This document shows, one piece after another, positions 1 through 9,134 of a DNA stretch of 32,479 nucleotides (positions within the stretch are counted from its first letter, which is position 1; each line of letters begins with the position of its first letter). The position numbers and the translations under genes were made by a program. The stretch comes from Planctomycetota bacterium (GTDB lineage Bacteria > Planctomycetota > Planctomycetia > Pirellulales > Pirellulaceae). The notes below the pieces were generated by a model. It worked only from the letters and a program-made list of their open reading frames with translations, searched no databases and was not told the origin of the DNA. The stretch lies in assembly GCA_024276655.1 (NCBI GenBank), contig JAJRWU010000035.1:1-32479 (forward strand). Direction: 5' to 3'.

Positions 1-94
1 GCCCCGGCCGCCCATTCCACCCAAACGTCCAAGCAACTCCGCCAAATATGGCCACCTAAAAAAAGGAGCCGGTTCCTGCACCCTATCTACCGCT

Positions 95-240
95 CACGGT
101 TGAAAATGACACTTTTTTCGTTTAACGGCAAGCCGAAGGCGGCTGTGTTTTGAGCCCACGCGTACTGGCAAGACAGGAAAACGCAGTCGCCTTCGGCTTG
201 CCGTTAAACGAGCCATTGCTATCCGCGTGAAGTATAGCGC
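95..240 (-). repeat. Palindromic dispersed repeat, family 1, copy A
   Basis: Two arms of about 33 nt (118-150 and 178-211), each with the GTTTAACGGCAAGCCGAAGG core, flank a ~27-nt loop. The same element recurs at 22321-22479. There the loop and both outer flanks match only when reverse-complemented, so the two copies lie in opposite orientation. Similarity runs past the palindrome on both sides (around 95-117 and 212-240). This is most of the 341-nt stretch before the first gene; nothing else convincing is seen in positions 1-94. It could be a REP/MITE-like element or a structured RNA segment. No transposase is nearby. Confidence 0.8.
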
Positions 241-290
241 GGCGTCAAAATCGAGGTTGACCGCCCAGCCGCCGCTCTGTAGATTTGCAT

Positions 291-312
291 AACCAAATTT
301 GATTAACCAAAT
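291..312 (+). promoter_or_regulatory. Possible operator: direct repeat upstream of blaI-type gene
   Basis: The 8-mer AACCAAAT occurs at 291-298 and again at 305-312, with CAAATTTG between and around them. The pair is AT-rich compared with its surroundings and lies 30-50 nt before the start of the BlaI-type repressor gene. Autoregulation is usual for BlaI/MecI repressors, so this is a plausible operator or promoter region. It does not show the classical TACA/TGTA BlaI box, so the call is speculative. Confidence 0.25.
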
Positions 313-341
313 AACTTCTCGATGGACGGTGGTGAAACACA

Positions 342-725
342 ATGGTCAGACCCATTGCGAAAGAGTTGACCCAGCGTGAGTTGGAGGTCATGCACGTGTT
401 TTGGGAACATGGCGAATCGACCGCGAAACAGGTTCGCGACCAACTGGCGCAAACCGGCATCGACCGCGCGTATGTAACGGTGGCGAATCTGGTTCGGCTG
501 TTGGTGGAAAAAGGGTTTTTGGAGGCGGCGAACGCCGAACGCCCGTTTCGGTATAAGGTGATACGCTCCTTCCAAGACGTCTCGCGGAATCTATTGCAAG
601 ATATGCTAGGCCGCGTGTTTGGCGGTTCGCGGGAGAAGTTGTTGGTCTGCCTACTGGAGCAAAAGTCGCTTTCGGACACAGAGCGGGCGACTTTGGAAAA
701 CCTCTTGAAGGAGCAAGACCAATGA
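342..725 (+). CDS. BlaI/MecI/CopY-family transcriptional repressor
   Basis: The 127-residue protein has the BlaI/Penicillinase_R layout. Residues about 8-75 form a winged helix-turn-helix (LTQRELEVMHVFWEHGESTA, then a YVTVANLVRLLVEKGFL recognition and wing region), followed by a helical C-terminal dimerisation part. Family members bind DNA as dimers and are inactivated by proteolysis when a partner M56 membrane protease signals. The partner gene starts within the stop codon (ATGA overlap at 722-725), so the two are almost certainly co-transcribed and translationally coupled. In planctomycetes such pairs are common and rarely concern beta-lactams, and no beta-lactamase is seen here. The length is normal for the family. 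The ATG start follows a weak GGTGG-type ribosome site. Confidence 0.9.
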   Translation: MVRPIAKELTQRELEVMHVFWEHGESTAKQVRDQLAQTGIDRAYVTVANLVRLLVEKGFLEAANAERPFRYKVIRSFQDVSRNLLQDMLGRVFGGSREKLLVCLLEQKSLSDTERATLENLLKEQDQ

Positions 726-3013
726 CTGCATCCATCACCACCGCTCTGATGATGTGCGTTGTTCAAGTTTCGCTGGTGGCGGCGTTTGCATTGTTGTTGC
801 ACGGCCTGCTTCCCAAACGTTGGACGAGCATTCGCGCTTCGATTGCCGCCACGGCGGTATTGTCTATCGTTATCTTGACTCCGCTCGCTTTTTGCCCGCT
901 GCCCAGTTGGTGGAATGTGTGGCCGATTCTGAATGCCGGTGTTGCCGGTGAAGAAGTTTCGCAACCGGCGGAAGCAGCCGTGGCGATGTCGCCGCGAATC
1001 CGAACCTCTCGCAATACGCCAGCGTCGCAAGTTAAAAACACGTCCACCGAAAGCGGCGGATTTTTCTTTACCATTCGCTCGCCGCTTGAACAACTTTCCC
1101 GCCTTGCAGACCCATCCAAGACCAAGCACGGCCAAACGGCTGTGTCGCTGCTAAGCAGTGTTTTCCTACTCGTGTTGGGGATTTCCCTGGCCCGGCTTTT
1201 GTGGAGTCTGTGGGAAATCCGCCAAATTCGGCGCGAGAGCAGGCCGATTCTCGATGCGGAAATCGCGGCCATGGTTCACCGGTTCGAGCAAGCACACGAT
1301 ACCACCCGCCGTATTTCGCTGGCTGAAAGTAGTCGCATTCACACGGCGGCCACGATTGGCTGGCGGCGGCCTCTCATCTTATTACCCGCCGGTTGGCGAG
1401 ATTGGTCGGCCGCTGAATTGCAGGTTGTGTTGGCGCACGAAGTTTCGCATATCGCACGGGGCGATTACCCGCTGCGGCTGGCGGCGTTTGTGAGTTTGGC
1501 GCTGCATGCGTACCACCCGTTGGTGCATTGGCTGGTCCGCCGGCTGATTAGCGAACAGGAGTTGGCGGCCGATGCGCTGGCCGCGCCTTTGGCGGGCGGC
1601 CGCTCGCGCTACCTGCAAGCTTTATCTCGATTGGCTTTGCGGCAAGACGGCCGAATCGGCGCGTGTCCGACGGCTTTCGCCTTGCCGGTTTCTTCTAGTT
1701 TTCTCATGAGGAGAATTGATATGTTGCGAGCAAAGGATGGCTCAGTGGGCCGCCGAACGGGCGGTGCAATTCAGGCCACGGTCATTTTGGTTTTGGTGCT
1801 GGCCGCGACCGGCGCCACGGCAATTCGCACTTGGGCCCAACCGCCCGCTGAAAAACCGGCGGCGCGTGTGGCCAACAAGAACGTCGGTCCAAGTGCGCCC
1901 GCGCCGTCGGCCCTGGAAAACAAAACGGCTGCGGAAAAACAACCGTCGCCGGCGGACCAGCCGTTCCAGAGAAAACCGTTTGACCCGGCGATGATTCTTT
2001 CCGACGAACCGGGCGCGTTCGTAGTGCGGCCAGCGGCGTTATTCGTTCGGCCCGAATTACGCGCCTATGCCGCCGCGCTTCACGCCGGGTATACAAAAAT
2101 GCTGAGAGACATCAATCCTGGCGAAAACATCCTTCTGCCTCGCATTCAAGACATCGAACTGATCGCCGGCGACCTCCGGACAGAAGTGCGCAATCCGCAC
2201 AACCCCAACCAAAATGTCGCCCTGCAAGTCGGCGCCACCAACGTGCTCTTTCGCACCAAAACGCCCTTCGATTGGCGAACCGTCTTGCTGAAAATGTGGC
2301 CGGCGGCGGAAGCCCTGGAGCAGCATGGACATGGCTACCTCAAAATGCCGGTCTTTCCGGCGTTTGGGCCAGACCGACTCAAAGTCTGCTTTCCCGACGA
2401 CCGCACCATGCTCTGGCTACTGGGAGAAGACGACCTGGAGCGAATGCTGGCGGCCGATTTTCGTCTCCCGCCAAGCCGTTCCTTCGCCCAGCCTTGGGCA
2501 ACACTGAGCCGGGGCGTGCTTGCCGTGTCGCTCGACAACACCGCAGGCCAACTGCTCGAAGCGGTGTCGACAACGCCCGCCTGGCTGGCTTATGTGGGAC
2601 CGAAATTGACGGCCGTTCGCTCGATATCGTTGGGCCTTGATTGGTCGGAGACCACCGACCAACTTTCACTCCAAACGCACATCGTCTGTAAGAAGGCGAA
2701 GGCCGACAACATCGAACAAACCTGCCAATCGCTATTACATACGGCGCACCTACTGGCCGACCAGCTCACTCCCCACGGTGAACAGGGCGAAGTGTTGGTA
2801 AGCGTGCTGCTAAAGCTTCTGGGGAACGCACGGGTCGATACGAAACCGCTCTCGGAAAAGGAATCGGTGGTCGTGACACATACTTCGGCGCCGCTGGTGG
2901 CGGACTTAGTCGAGAGGTTGCTCATCCCCGTCACTGAACAAGAGGATCGAGCTTCTGAACAAGCGGGCACAACCCAAGAAGCCGCCCAGCAAGACGGCAT
3001 CGAACGCCGATAG
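722..3013 (+). CDS. M56 family (BlaR1-like) membrane metallopeptidase with a large unidentified C-terminal domain
   Basis: The 763-residue protein has N-terminal membrane helices (about 10-30, 37-57 and 140-165) and a zinc protease motif HEVSH at residues 239-243. A downstream RRLISEQELAADALA segment supplies the usual third-ligand region. A further helix lies at about 345-365. This is the M56/BlaR1 arrangement, in which the cytosolic protease cleaves or inactivates the BlaI partner. The roughly 390 residues after the last helix, expected outside the membrane, do not look like the penicillin-binding sensor of true BlaR1: I see no SxxK or KTG context. They form an unrecognised domain preceded by a Pro/Ala-rich linker. 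The inducing signal is therefore unknown. The gene overlaps the repressor gene by 4 nt. Confidence 0.88.
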   Translation: MTASITTALMMCVVQVSLVAAFALLLHGLLPKRWTSIRASIAATAVLSIVILTPLAFCPLPSWWNVWPILNAGVAGEEVSQPAEAAVAMSPRIRTSRNTPASQVKNTSTESGGFFFTIRSPLEQLSRLADPSKTKHGQTAVSLLSSVFLLVLGISLARLLWSLWEIRQIRRESRPILDAEIAAMVHRFEQAHDTTRRISLAESSRIHTAATIGWRRPLILLPAGWRDWSAAELQVVLAHEVSHIARGDYPLRLAAFVSLALHAYHPLVHWLVRRLISEQELAADALAAPLAGGRSRYLQALSRLALRQDGRIGACPTAFALPVSSSFLMRRIDMLRAKDGSVGRRTGGAIQATVILVLVLAATGATAIRTWAQPPAEKPAARVANKNVGPSAPAPSALENKTAAEKQPSPADQPFQRKPFDPAMILSDEPGAFVVRPAALFVRPELRAYAAALHAGYTKMLRDINPGENILLPRIQDIELIAGDLRTEVRNPHNPNQNVALQVGATNVLFRTKTPFDWRTVLLKMWPAAEALEQHGHGYLKMPVFPAFGPDRLKVCFPDDRTMLWLLGEDDLERMLAADFRLPPSRSFAQPWATLSRGVLAVSLDNTAGQLLEAVSTTPAWLAYVGPKLTAVRSISLGLDWSETTDQLSLQTHIVCKKAKADNIEQTCQSLLHTAHLLADQLTPHGEQGEVLVSVLLKLLGNARVDTKPLSEKESVVVTHTSAPLVADLVERLLIPVTEQEDRASEQAGTTQEAAQQDGIERR

Positions 3014-3482
3014 GGAGGTCGGCCAAACCTATTCTCACCATCGGGCGTTGGCGATTTCAGTTGCCGCGCCCGATTGCCGTTGCGGCCACGGACTGCTGTG
3101 TAAAGCAAGGTTGCAAAAACTTGTTTTTTCAACCAGGTTTTTCGGAATCATCGTTTTGAAGCAGCGGCAACCTCTTCGTCTCGCATGAACAAATCATGCA
3201 ATGAATTTGCCACGGAGGACACCGAGTACTCAGAGTTCGAAACGACGAGCGGCGTCGTCGGTTTATGAAGTTCCGCATTCCTCTTCGCCGCGCCCTCCGT
3301 GCTCTCTGTGTGCTCTGTGGCAAAAACGTCTTTTTGGCAACGGCCAACGGCGGCGCTATGGTCTCGCAGCTCTCTGTGGTAAAAATGACTTTGAAGAACC
3401 TCCCCAAGTCGCTTTTGGAAATCGACGCCCATGAGCTTTTGTTCAGGTAAACACAACCGTTTTCGCTAAAGGCGGCAGATTC
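3014..3482. repeat. Intergenic stretch with degenerate cacagag-type inverted repeats
   Basis: No convincing gene is seen in this 469-nt gap. It holds an imperfect inverted repeat. The left arm at 3204-3238 begins TTTGCCACGGAGGACACCGA. The right arm at 3291-3326 reads CTCTCTGTGTGCTCTGTGGC and then runs into A-rich sequence. A third partial arm, CTCTCTGTGGTAAAAA, lies near 3370-3386. The arms resemble a low-complexity intergenic repeat based on cacagag/ctctgtg units, and relatives occur at 26074-26118 and 32221-32269. Short open frames across it are products of the repeat. Confidence 0.65.
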
Positions 3483-3896
3483 GTGCAACCCAAATATTGG
3501 ATTCTCCTGGCCTCCTTGCTGGGCGCTTCGGGCGTGGCGCTCGGCGCTTTTCAAGCTCACGGTTTGGAGCCGTTCCTCGCGCGGCAAGGTTTGACGGGTG
3601 AAGAACTCGCCAAAAGAATGAACAACTGCGAAGTCGGCGTGCGTTACCAAATGTATCACGCCTTGGCGCTGTTGGCGGTGGCGTGGGTGGTTTCGCAGAC
3701 CGGCGGAGGCGCGGCGCAAACGGCGGGTTTCTGCTTGTTCGCCGGCGTGCTGATTTTCTCCGGCTGCTTGTATGGTATTGTTTTTACGGGCGTCAAAATT
3801 CTTGGCGCCATCGTGCCGATTGGAGGCTTGCTGATGATTATCGGCTGGCTTTCGCTGGCCGTGGCGGCTTGGAGTTGGCCGCAGAGCGGCGGGTGA
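3483..3896 (+). CDS. DUF423 family small integral membrane protein
   Basis: The 137-residue protein starts at GTG and is almost entirely hydrophobic, with about four predicted helices (near 4-22, 58-78, 84-103 and 107-132). The N-terminal GASGVALGAFQAHGLE motif and the later YQMYHALALLAVAW segment are the hallmarks of DUF423 (YgdD-like) proteins, whose biochemical role is not established. The length matches the family. It ends 5 nt before the next gene, so the two probably form an operon. The GTG start is chosen because the family's first helix begins directly after it. Confidence 0.88.
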   Translation: MQPKYWILLASLLGASGVALGAFQAHGLEPFLARQGLTGEELAKRMNNCEVGVRYQMYHALALLAVAWVVSQTGGGAAQTAGFCLFAGVLIFSGCLYGIVFTGVKILGAIVPIGGLLMIIGWLSLAVAAWSWPQSGG

Positions 3897-3901
3897 CGCC
3901 A

Positions 3902-6166
3902 ATGTTTGGCCAACGGACGAAATCAACCGTGCTCATGCAGGCCAGCGCCGTGGCGGTCGGCGCGATGCTGGCGTTGGGCGCGGCGTGGGTTCGTCGCGAG
4001 GCGCTGGGCGGGTCGGCCTATCTGATTTATTTCGGCGCCGTTTTGGCGCTCACCGCGATTGTCTCGTTGGCTTTCTCGTTGTTGTTCGACCGTTCCGATG
4101 ATCGCACCACCCAGCAATCAGCGGCCACGACGCCGGAAGAACAATTAGATTCGCTCCGGCAAGAGTTGGAAGACGCCGCCAATCGCCTCAACCAACGCGA
4201 ACAAGCGTTGGCCGAAAAACTGGTCGCCTTTCAAGAATGGATGGAATTCCCACAGGCCTTGGAAACGCTGGAAGCGAATTCCGCCGCCGCCGAGAACGCC
4301 GCCAGAAAGAACGACGCCGGAAAAGAACACGCGTCCGCCGAAGCATTTGAAACACTCACCGACGCCGAGTTGCAAGAACTGGCTCGTAAAGACCGCCTCG
4401 TCATGACCCTGCTCGACGAAGAGGCCAAGCGGCTCTTCGAGAACATTCGCGAAAATAAGTTCACCGTCGAGGGAAAATTCCAACCGCTGGTGCTGCGCGA
4501 TCAGGCCTTCGATTTGATGATTCGCGTGGCCCGCGTTTACCAACCCGACGCCAAAAATCCTCTTCTGGAAACCAGCCTGGAGCAAGTGCTGCGTTCGGGC
4601 GGGCGGATCTGTTTGCATCTGCTGGTGGTGATGGAGCAGTTGCCGCTCAAAACGCAGCAGTACAACATGGCCACGCTTTATAGCTACGTGCAGCGGGCGA
4701 TTGCGGCGTATGTGTTGTATCAGGGCGCGCAGCCGTTTTTGCCGTACATTTCCAGTGCGTTCTATCTGGGGCGATTCGCCATGGGCGCCAACCCGGTATC
4801 GTTGGCGGCTTGGCGACTGGCGAACGAACTGGGCATGCGGGGCGCCAAGTCGTTGGCCACCCAGGTAATGAACAAACACGTGCTTGCGCTCGCCAGCGAT
4901 ATCGTGCGTGTGATCGGTTTCGAGGTGGCGAATGTGTACGGCGGGGAGTTTCGCTATCGCGACGCCAATTGGATTTTCGCCGCCGAGGTGGTGGAGTTGG
5001 CCCATGTTTTCTCGCCAGACTCCCACAGCCTCCAGCGGGCGCTGACGGAAATCGGTTCGCTGCAATTGCGCAGCGAGTACGACAGAATTTACCTGTATCG
5101 CTGCGCCGCCGCCGGTCGTTCTCCGCAGCCGCAGCGTTATCGCGCCCAGGCCGTACTTTCGGCCGAGGAGCGGGCTGCTATCGCTCGTCGGCTGGAGCGT
5201 TTCGCCGCCTCCTTCGCCAAGGGCGCCGCAACGGAAGCCCCGTCGCGCGAACTGTTGCGTTGGCGGCAACAAGCTGAAAAGCGTTTACAGGTGAAACTGA
5301 AAATAGCCACCACGCCGGCAACGGAAAACCAAGCGGAGCAAATGGTGGAAGCCGGCCGCGCTCTGGCCAGTTTTTTACTGGCCGCCAAGGAACGGGAGCC
5401 GGAGGAAATAGAAGCGTTGTTGGCGCCAACGGCGGTATTCCAGGCGTTTTCTCCCGACCAACGCCAGAGCCTGTTGGACGACCTCCAAGAGAACCCTCCC
5501 TTTTTTCTGGAGCAGCCCGATCTTGCCATGGGCGGTCAGACGGCCAAGCTGTTCCTCCAAGACCTAGCTTTGCTGGCCGTCAATACGCCGCCCCACGCCG
5601 GGCCCTGGCAGTCTTTTCTGGACGACGCAGCCGCCTGCTTGGGCGAATCGACCAGCGACGCCCGCACCTTGCTCGACAAGCAATACACAGCCTGGATTCG
5701 CACCCGCTTCCCCGCCGACGCCCCCACCGGCAAACTCAACGCAACAATCGGCCGCGCCCTGGCGCCGTTGGCCGATGTATCAAACGCCTTCCGTTTCCTC
5801 TACCACGGCGTTTCGCTGGAGGCCGGAGCAAACAATTTGCCCGCTTCGGAATACGCTCTCGTCGGCTGCGAGGAAGAGTTGGCGTTGGTGCATCTGGAAG
5901 ATTTGGGGAATATCGTTTGGGCGGCCGACGCAGGCAGCGTTCACCTGGAGGAAGTGCGCGGTTATTTGCGCAACGATTGCCGCCTCAGCGGCGGACATTT
6001 CCTCTCCCCAGACGACTCCGCCACTCTCTCCGCCGCCCCCACCTCCAACCCCACAACGCCGGTATTGCGCATCGCCGGCGCGGTTTCCCAAAGTTACGCC
6101 AAATACTTCGCGCCGCTCCAGCCCGGCGCAACCACCGAAACGGTCGAACCTCCCGACGATGCGTGA
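3902..6166 (+). CDS. Hypothetical membrane-anchored coiled-coil protein (754 aa)
   Basis: I do not recognise this family. From the ATG at 3902 the protein has two hydrophobic helices (about 13-30 and 39-62), an acidic, Glu/Gln-rich probable coiled coil (about 79-112), and then a long soluble part. A hydrophobic Gly/Ala-rich segment near 280-345 could touch the membrane. The C-terminal part is again acidic, with a VGCEEELALVHLEDLGNIVW stretch. The reading frame is open for 219 nt further upstream, but that part overlaps the DUF423 gene out of frame, so the later ATG is preferred. It begins 5 nt after DUF423 and is probably co-expressed with it. A structural or envelope role is possible, but nothing in the sequence shows an enzyme active site. 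Confidence 0.75.
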   Translation: MFGQRTKSTVLMQASAVAVGAMLALGAAWVRREALGGSAYLIYFGAVLALTAIVSLAFSLLFDRSDDRTTQQSAATTPEEQLDSLRQELEDAANRLNQREQALAEKLVAFQEWMEFPQALETLEANSAAAENAARKNDAGKEHASAEAFETLTDAELQELARKDRLVMTLLDEEAKRLFENIRENKFTVEGKFQPLVLRDQAFDLMIRVARVYQPDAKNPLLETSLEQVLRSGGRICLHLLVVMEQLPLKTQQYNMATLYSYVQRAIAAYVLYQGAQPFLPYISSAFYLGRFAMGANPVSLAAWRLANELGMRGAKSLATQVMNKHVLALASDIVRVIGFEVANVYGGEFRYRDANWIFAAEVVELAHVFSPDSHSLQRALTEIGSLQLRSEYDRIYLYRCAAAGRSPQPQRYRAQAVLSAEERAAIARRLERFAASFAKGAATEAPSRELLRWRQQAEKRLQVKLKIATTPATENQAEQMVEAGRALASFLLAAKEREPEEIEALLAPTAVFQAFSPDQRQSLLDDLQENPPFFLEQPDLAMGGQTAKLFLQDLALLAVNTPPHAGPWQSFLDDAAACLGESTSDARTLLDKQYTAWIRTRFPADAPTGKLNATIGRALAPLADVSNAFRFLYHGVSLEAGANNLPASEYALVGCEEELALVHLEDLGNIVWAADAGSVHLEEVRGYLRNDCRLSGGHFLSPDDSATLSAAPTSNPTTPVLRIAGAVSQSYAKYFAPLQPGATTETVEPPDDA

Positions 6167-6315
6167 ACGTTGGAGTTCATGCGTTAGCATGTTTTTCGCG
6201 TCGCGCGCTACCGTGTGCATTCCAACTGCCGGCCTTGTTTGCACTGAACGAGAGAAGGTTTGTACAATTCAAATTCATTGTTGAAGCAATGCTAAAACAT
6301 TGAGGGAGAAGCTTG
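6167..6315. repeat. Gap with degenerate GTTGGAGTTCA-type palindrome
   Basis: The sequence GTTGGAGTTCATGCGTTAGC begins near 6171, and a partial reverse complement (GCATTCCAAC) lies near 6219-6228. This is a weak relative of the perfect 29-bp inverted-repeat pair at 30527-30741. No promoter could be assigned for the next gene. Confidence 0.4.
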
Positions 6316-8898
6316 GTGTCCTATCAAAAACCTGATCGTCCCGACGCTGGCTCCCCTGCGAAAACGACGTGGCCAGCAGCCTTTGAGTCAGGCTTTTTCT
6401 TCCTGGTTTGCATGGCAATTCCGCTGATTATTTTATTGATTGTGTTCGCCTTCTTTTTTTGGTGGAATTTCCCAGGACGCGTTCCGGTATGGCCGCACAT
6501 GCTGAGGACGCTGGTCTGTTTCTCTTTCGCGTTTCTTGCCATTTCCATATTATCTCGCTTGCGCAACGCGGGCGCGTTTGACCTTGAAGGAGCAATGCGC
6601 GAACTTACCGGCGAATCCGCCTTCGACCGCTATGAGAAGCACATGCTTCACTATTTTCTTATCGGCTTGGTTTGCCTGATTTTCCTCGCGAGCACATTCT
6701 ACCGGCTGGATGGCGTTCACCGCGAACCGTACGACGCCGTGCTCGGCGGCGCCAGAAATGCAGCCATTACCTACTATGGAGAAGGCGCCTTTCCCCGGCA
6801 GGAAAAAGTCATTGATTATTGCGACCGCTGGTCCTATAAAAAAAATGGAAAAACCAACGACGACTATTCAAGTGACCTCTGGTTGACTCTCGATAACGAC
6901 TGGATTCCGAGCAGCAGTTCAGTTCCCGTCACTGCGGTGTTGTTGTGGGTCGATGAAACCGTTGTCGGCGAATATGTGCCTGAGGGTGGCGGTTCGAGGC
7001 TACGAGATGCGGTCCAGATCCACATAAACATGGTGGCCTACGACTCGCCTAGCGGGCTACACAAGCGGTTTACCTTTTCTGGACCGACACCCAAGCCGAC
7101 TCTCCGTTCCGACGAATACAATCCCAGCGTTCGAGAGTTGGTTCGGGAAAAGATTGAATCGTGGCCGCTTGCCTCCGCAAGCCCTAGTGCGAGCAAGCCG
7201 CCACAGGATTCTTCCTCCCACGACGCATCTCGCGGCGAGCAAGAAGAGCCCCCCTCTCCCCCGCCAGCGGAGCCCGACGACAGCCCTCGCTTGCTTGCGC
7301 AGAAAAACACTCTGTTGGACCGAGTCTCGCCAGGAAAGTCATTCACCGCGACGATTACTCAGACGGCCGTCAGTCAAGCAATCATGACCGTGATTGAGGC
7401 GACGGAAGACGGTTCTGTCGTGATTGTGGAGTTTGAAAACCCCGAAGATGAATCGGAGCGACGGCGCTACGCGGGTAAACTTGGAAACGCCCCGGTTGCA
7501 CCGGGTGAAGCAACACTGAAACGTTGGGATATCACGCTTCGAGGAACCGGAAGCGGCGCCTACCCTTTTAACGCCGCCGACCAAACGCTCCTGTTGTATA
7601 TAGACGCCTCCAACAACGTGTTACGGGGTTCAAACGGCATTGCCAAACTTTCCTTCCAGGCGGGCGAATCGCCGATTTCCACGCCATCCCGATTCAGGAA
7701 ACTTTTAGCGTCGCGTAGCAAGAGTATCCGACCAGGAGCGGTCTACAAGGGTGTCATCAAAAATTACGATTCCGAGCCGATTTCATTGACGTTCACCGCC
7801 CTGCGTGATGGCGGGCAATATGTCAGGGCGTTCGCTCGGTTGGAAAACGACGAATGGGCGGTTGCCGTTTACGAGGGCGCTTTGCCGACGGTGAACGAAA
7901 CACGCATGAAACTCAGACGAAATTTTACGGCTGGGAGCCACGCGCTCTCGAACAAACAAGCGGGAGAATTACTACTCTCTTTTCTCGACAATGGCGACTT
8001 GGCCGGCGACGCCGGCGGGGTTCGCATTCTTTTGAGCCCATCGAAGGTGGTTGATCCGCCACCAGTAATGGTCGATCAGTTACTGGCGGCGATGACGTCT
8101 GGGCGGCGCTGGGAGGGGAGATACGACGATCGAATGTCGCCGCCAGAAAATGTCGTGCTGACATTCGCCGAAACGCGCAATCAAGGCGACTATCTTCGAG
8201 CAACATTAACTTTTGACAGTAGGCCGCACCTGATCACTGTTTTCGAAGGAGCGTTAGATTCCAAGGAGAGCCAGATCGAGGGCTACCCTGTTCATTTGCT
8301 AAATCAGCCCACCGTTGTCGGCCCCAAATTCCTGCAGACAGCGCCTTTTCAAACACGCATCCGCCGCGTCTACCTGAGAATCTCCTACGATGGCCAAACA
8401 CTGTACGCTTATACGAGCGACGGCAGCCGCCTCAAACTCACTCCGCTCGCAGACAAACTCCCGTTGCCCGATTTGAGCAGGCCGGCGGTAGCTCGGGCAA
8501 TTCGTGAAGTGGTTGTCGAAAACACCAACTGGGAAGGCGTTCTCTCCAATCTTGCGGCGGCCAAGTCGATTCCCGTCGAACTCAAATTTGGAGCCGTAAG
8601 CGACGACGGCACGGAGGTGCGCGCCATTGTTAGTTCTAAGAAAGTAGGAAACCGGAAAGGCAAAATCCGTTACCAGGGCTCTTTGCGGCTCGATGATCAA
8701 CACATCAACGAATATCCGATCGCCTTAAAGAAAGTGGGCGGCGGTGTCCGACCGCTAAAAAGCACGACTTTCGGCGCGACCGATTCCACGCTGTATTTGC
8801 GACTGTCCTCCGATAAAAAACGCCTCACCGGCTGGACCGACTACGAGGTATTTGAATTTTTCCAGGTCGAGAAACAAAAAAGAGCGGCCGAAGAATAG
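6316..8898 (+). CDS. Hypothetical multi-repeat membrane protein (860 aa)
   Basis: I do not recognise the family. The N-terminal third has three strong hydrophobic helices (about 22-48, 57-80 and 110-130). A Pro/Ser-rich linker follows near 290-330. The rest, from about 334 to the end, appears to be four diverged copies of one beta-rich domain of 110-125 residues, at about 334-453, 459-576, 587-711 and 734-860. Each copy has a G-x-x-(Y/F)-x-G opening, a P-x-x-LTF-like strand, a DGxxVRA-like strand, a (Y/F)xGxL segment and a closing LYLRLS/LLLYID-like strand. Proteins of this shape may display the repeats outside or inside the membrane; the topology is not resolved here. GTG at 6316 is preferred over TTG at 6313 because GGGAGAAG is then at normal spacing. 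Confidence 0.75.
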   Translation: MSYQKPDRPDAGSPAKTTWPAAFESGFFFLVCMAIPLIILLIVFAFFFWWNFPGRVPVWPHMLRTLVCFSFAFLAISILSRLRNAGAFDLEGAMRELTGESAFDRYEKHMLHYFLIGLVCLIFLASTFYRLDGVHREPYDAVLGGARNAAITYYGEGAFPRQEKVIDYCDRWSYKKNGKTNDDYSSDLWLTLDNDWIPSSSSVPVTAVLLWVDETVVGEYVPEGGGSRLRDAVQIHINMVAYDSPSGLHKRFTFSGPTPKPTLRSDEYNPSVRELVREKIESWPLASASPSASKPPQDSSSHDASRGEQEEPPSPPPAEPDDSPRLLAQKNTLLDRVSPGKSFTATITQTAVSQAIMTVIEATEDGSVVIVEFENPEDESERRRYAGKLGNAPVAPGEATLKRWDITLRGTGSGAYPFNAADQTLLLYIDASNNVLRGSNGIAKLSFQAGESPISTPSRFRKLLASRSKSIRPGAVYKGVIKNYDSEPISLTFTALRDGGQYVRAFARLENDEWAVAVYEGALPTVNETRMKLRRNFTAGSHALSNKQAGELLLSFLDNGDLAGDAGGVRILLSPSKVVDPPPVMVDQLLAAMTSGRRWEGRYDDRMSPPENVVLTFAETRNQGDYLRATLTFDSRPHLITVFEGALDSKESQIEGYPVHLLNQPTVVGPKFLQTAPFQTRIRRVYLRISYDGQTLYAYTSDGSRLKLTPLADKLPLPDLSRPAVARAIREVVVENTNWEGVLSNLAAAKSIPVELKFGAVSDDGTEVRAIVSSKKVGNRKGKIRYQGSLRLDDQHINEYPIALKKVGGGVRPLKSTTFGATDSTLYLRLSSDKKRLTGWTDYEVFEFFQVEKQKRAAEE

Positions 8899-9134
8899 CA
8901 GACTCGTTGTCACACTATCATTGTTAATGGCCATATCTGGAATGTGGGCGCCTCCGGTCGTGCAAAGAGACCGATCCACGCCGGGCGTTTCCTTCGCGCG
9001 GAAAATTCCTATTCCTCTTTCCCGGTGTGTTCGGTGCTCTCCAGGACGCCGCCCATGGACGCCCATACACGCGAATTTCCCAAGCAGCAACCTTTCCGCC
9101 ATCGTTTGCGGCGAACAAGATCACACCGGTTTGA

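Noticed and set aside
94-342. Minus-strand open frame reading ARLTASRRRLRF
   Set aside because: It is a translation of the family 1 palindromic repeat; the same peptide arises from the second copy at 22283-22483. It has no ribosome site.
245-1135. Long minus-strand open frame (296 aa) opposite the BlaI/M56 genes
   Set aside because: It is the reverse frame of two genes with clear domains and has an Arg/Ser/His-rich, unnatural composition.
4145-5272. 375-aa minus-strand open frame
   Set aside because: It lies wholly opposite the 754-residue coiled-coil gene. The GC-rich third codon positions of that gene create the opposite frame.
8899-9134. Possible small genes in the convergent gap between the 860-aa gene and the DUF1501 gene
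   Set aside because: The open frames on both strands overlap neighbouring genes, lack ribosome sites and have no domain-like sequence.
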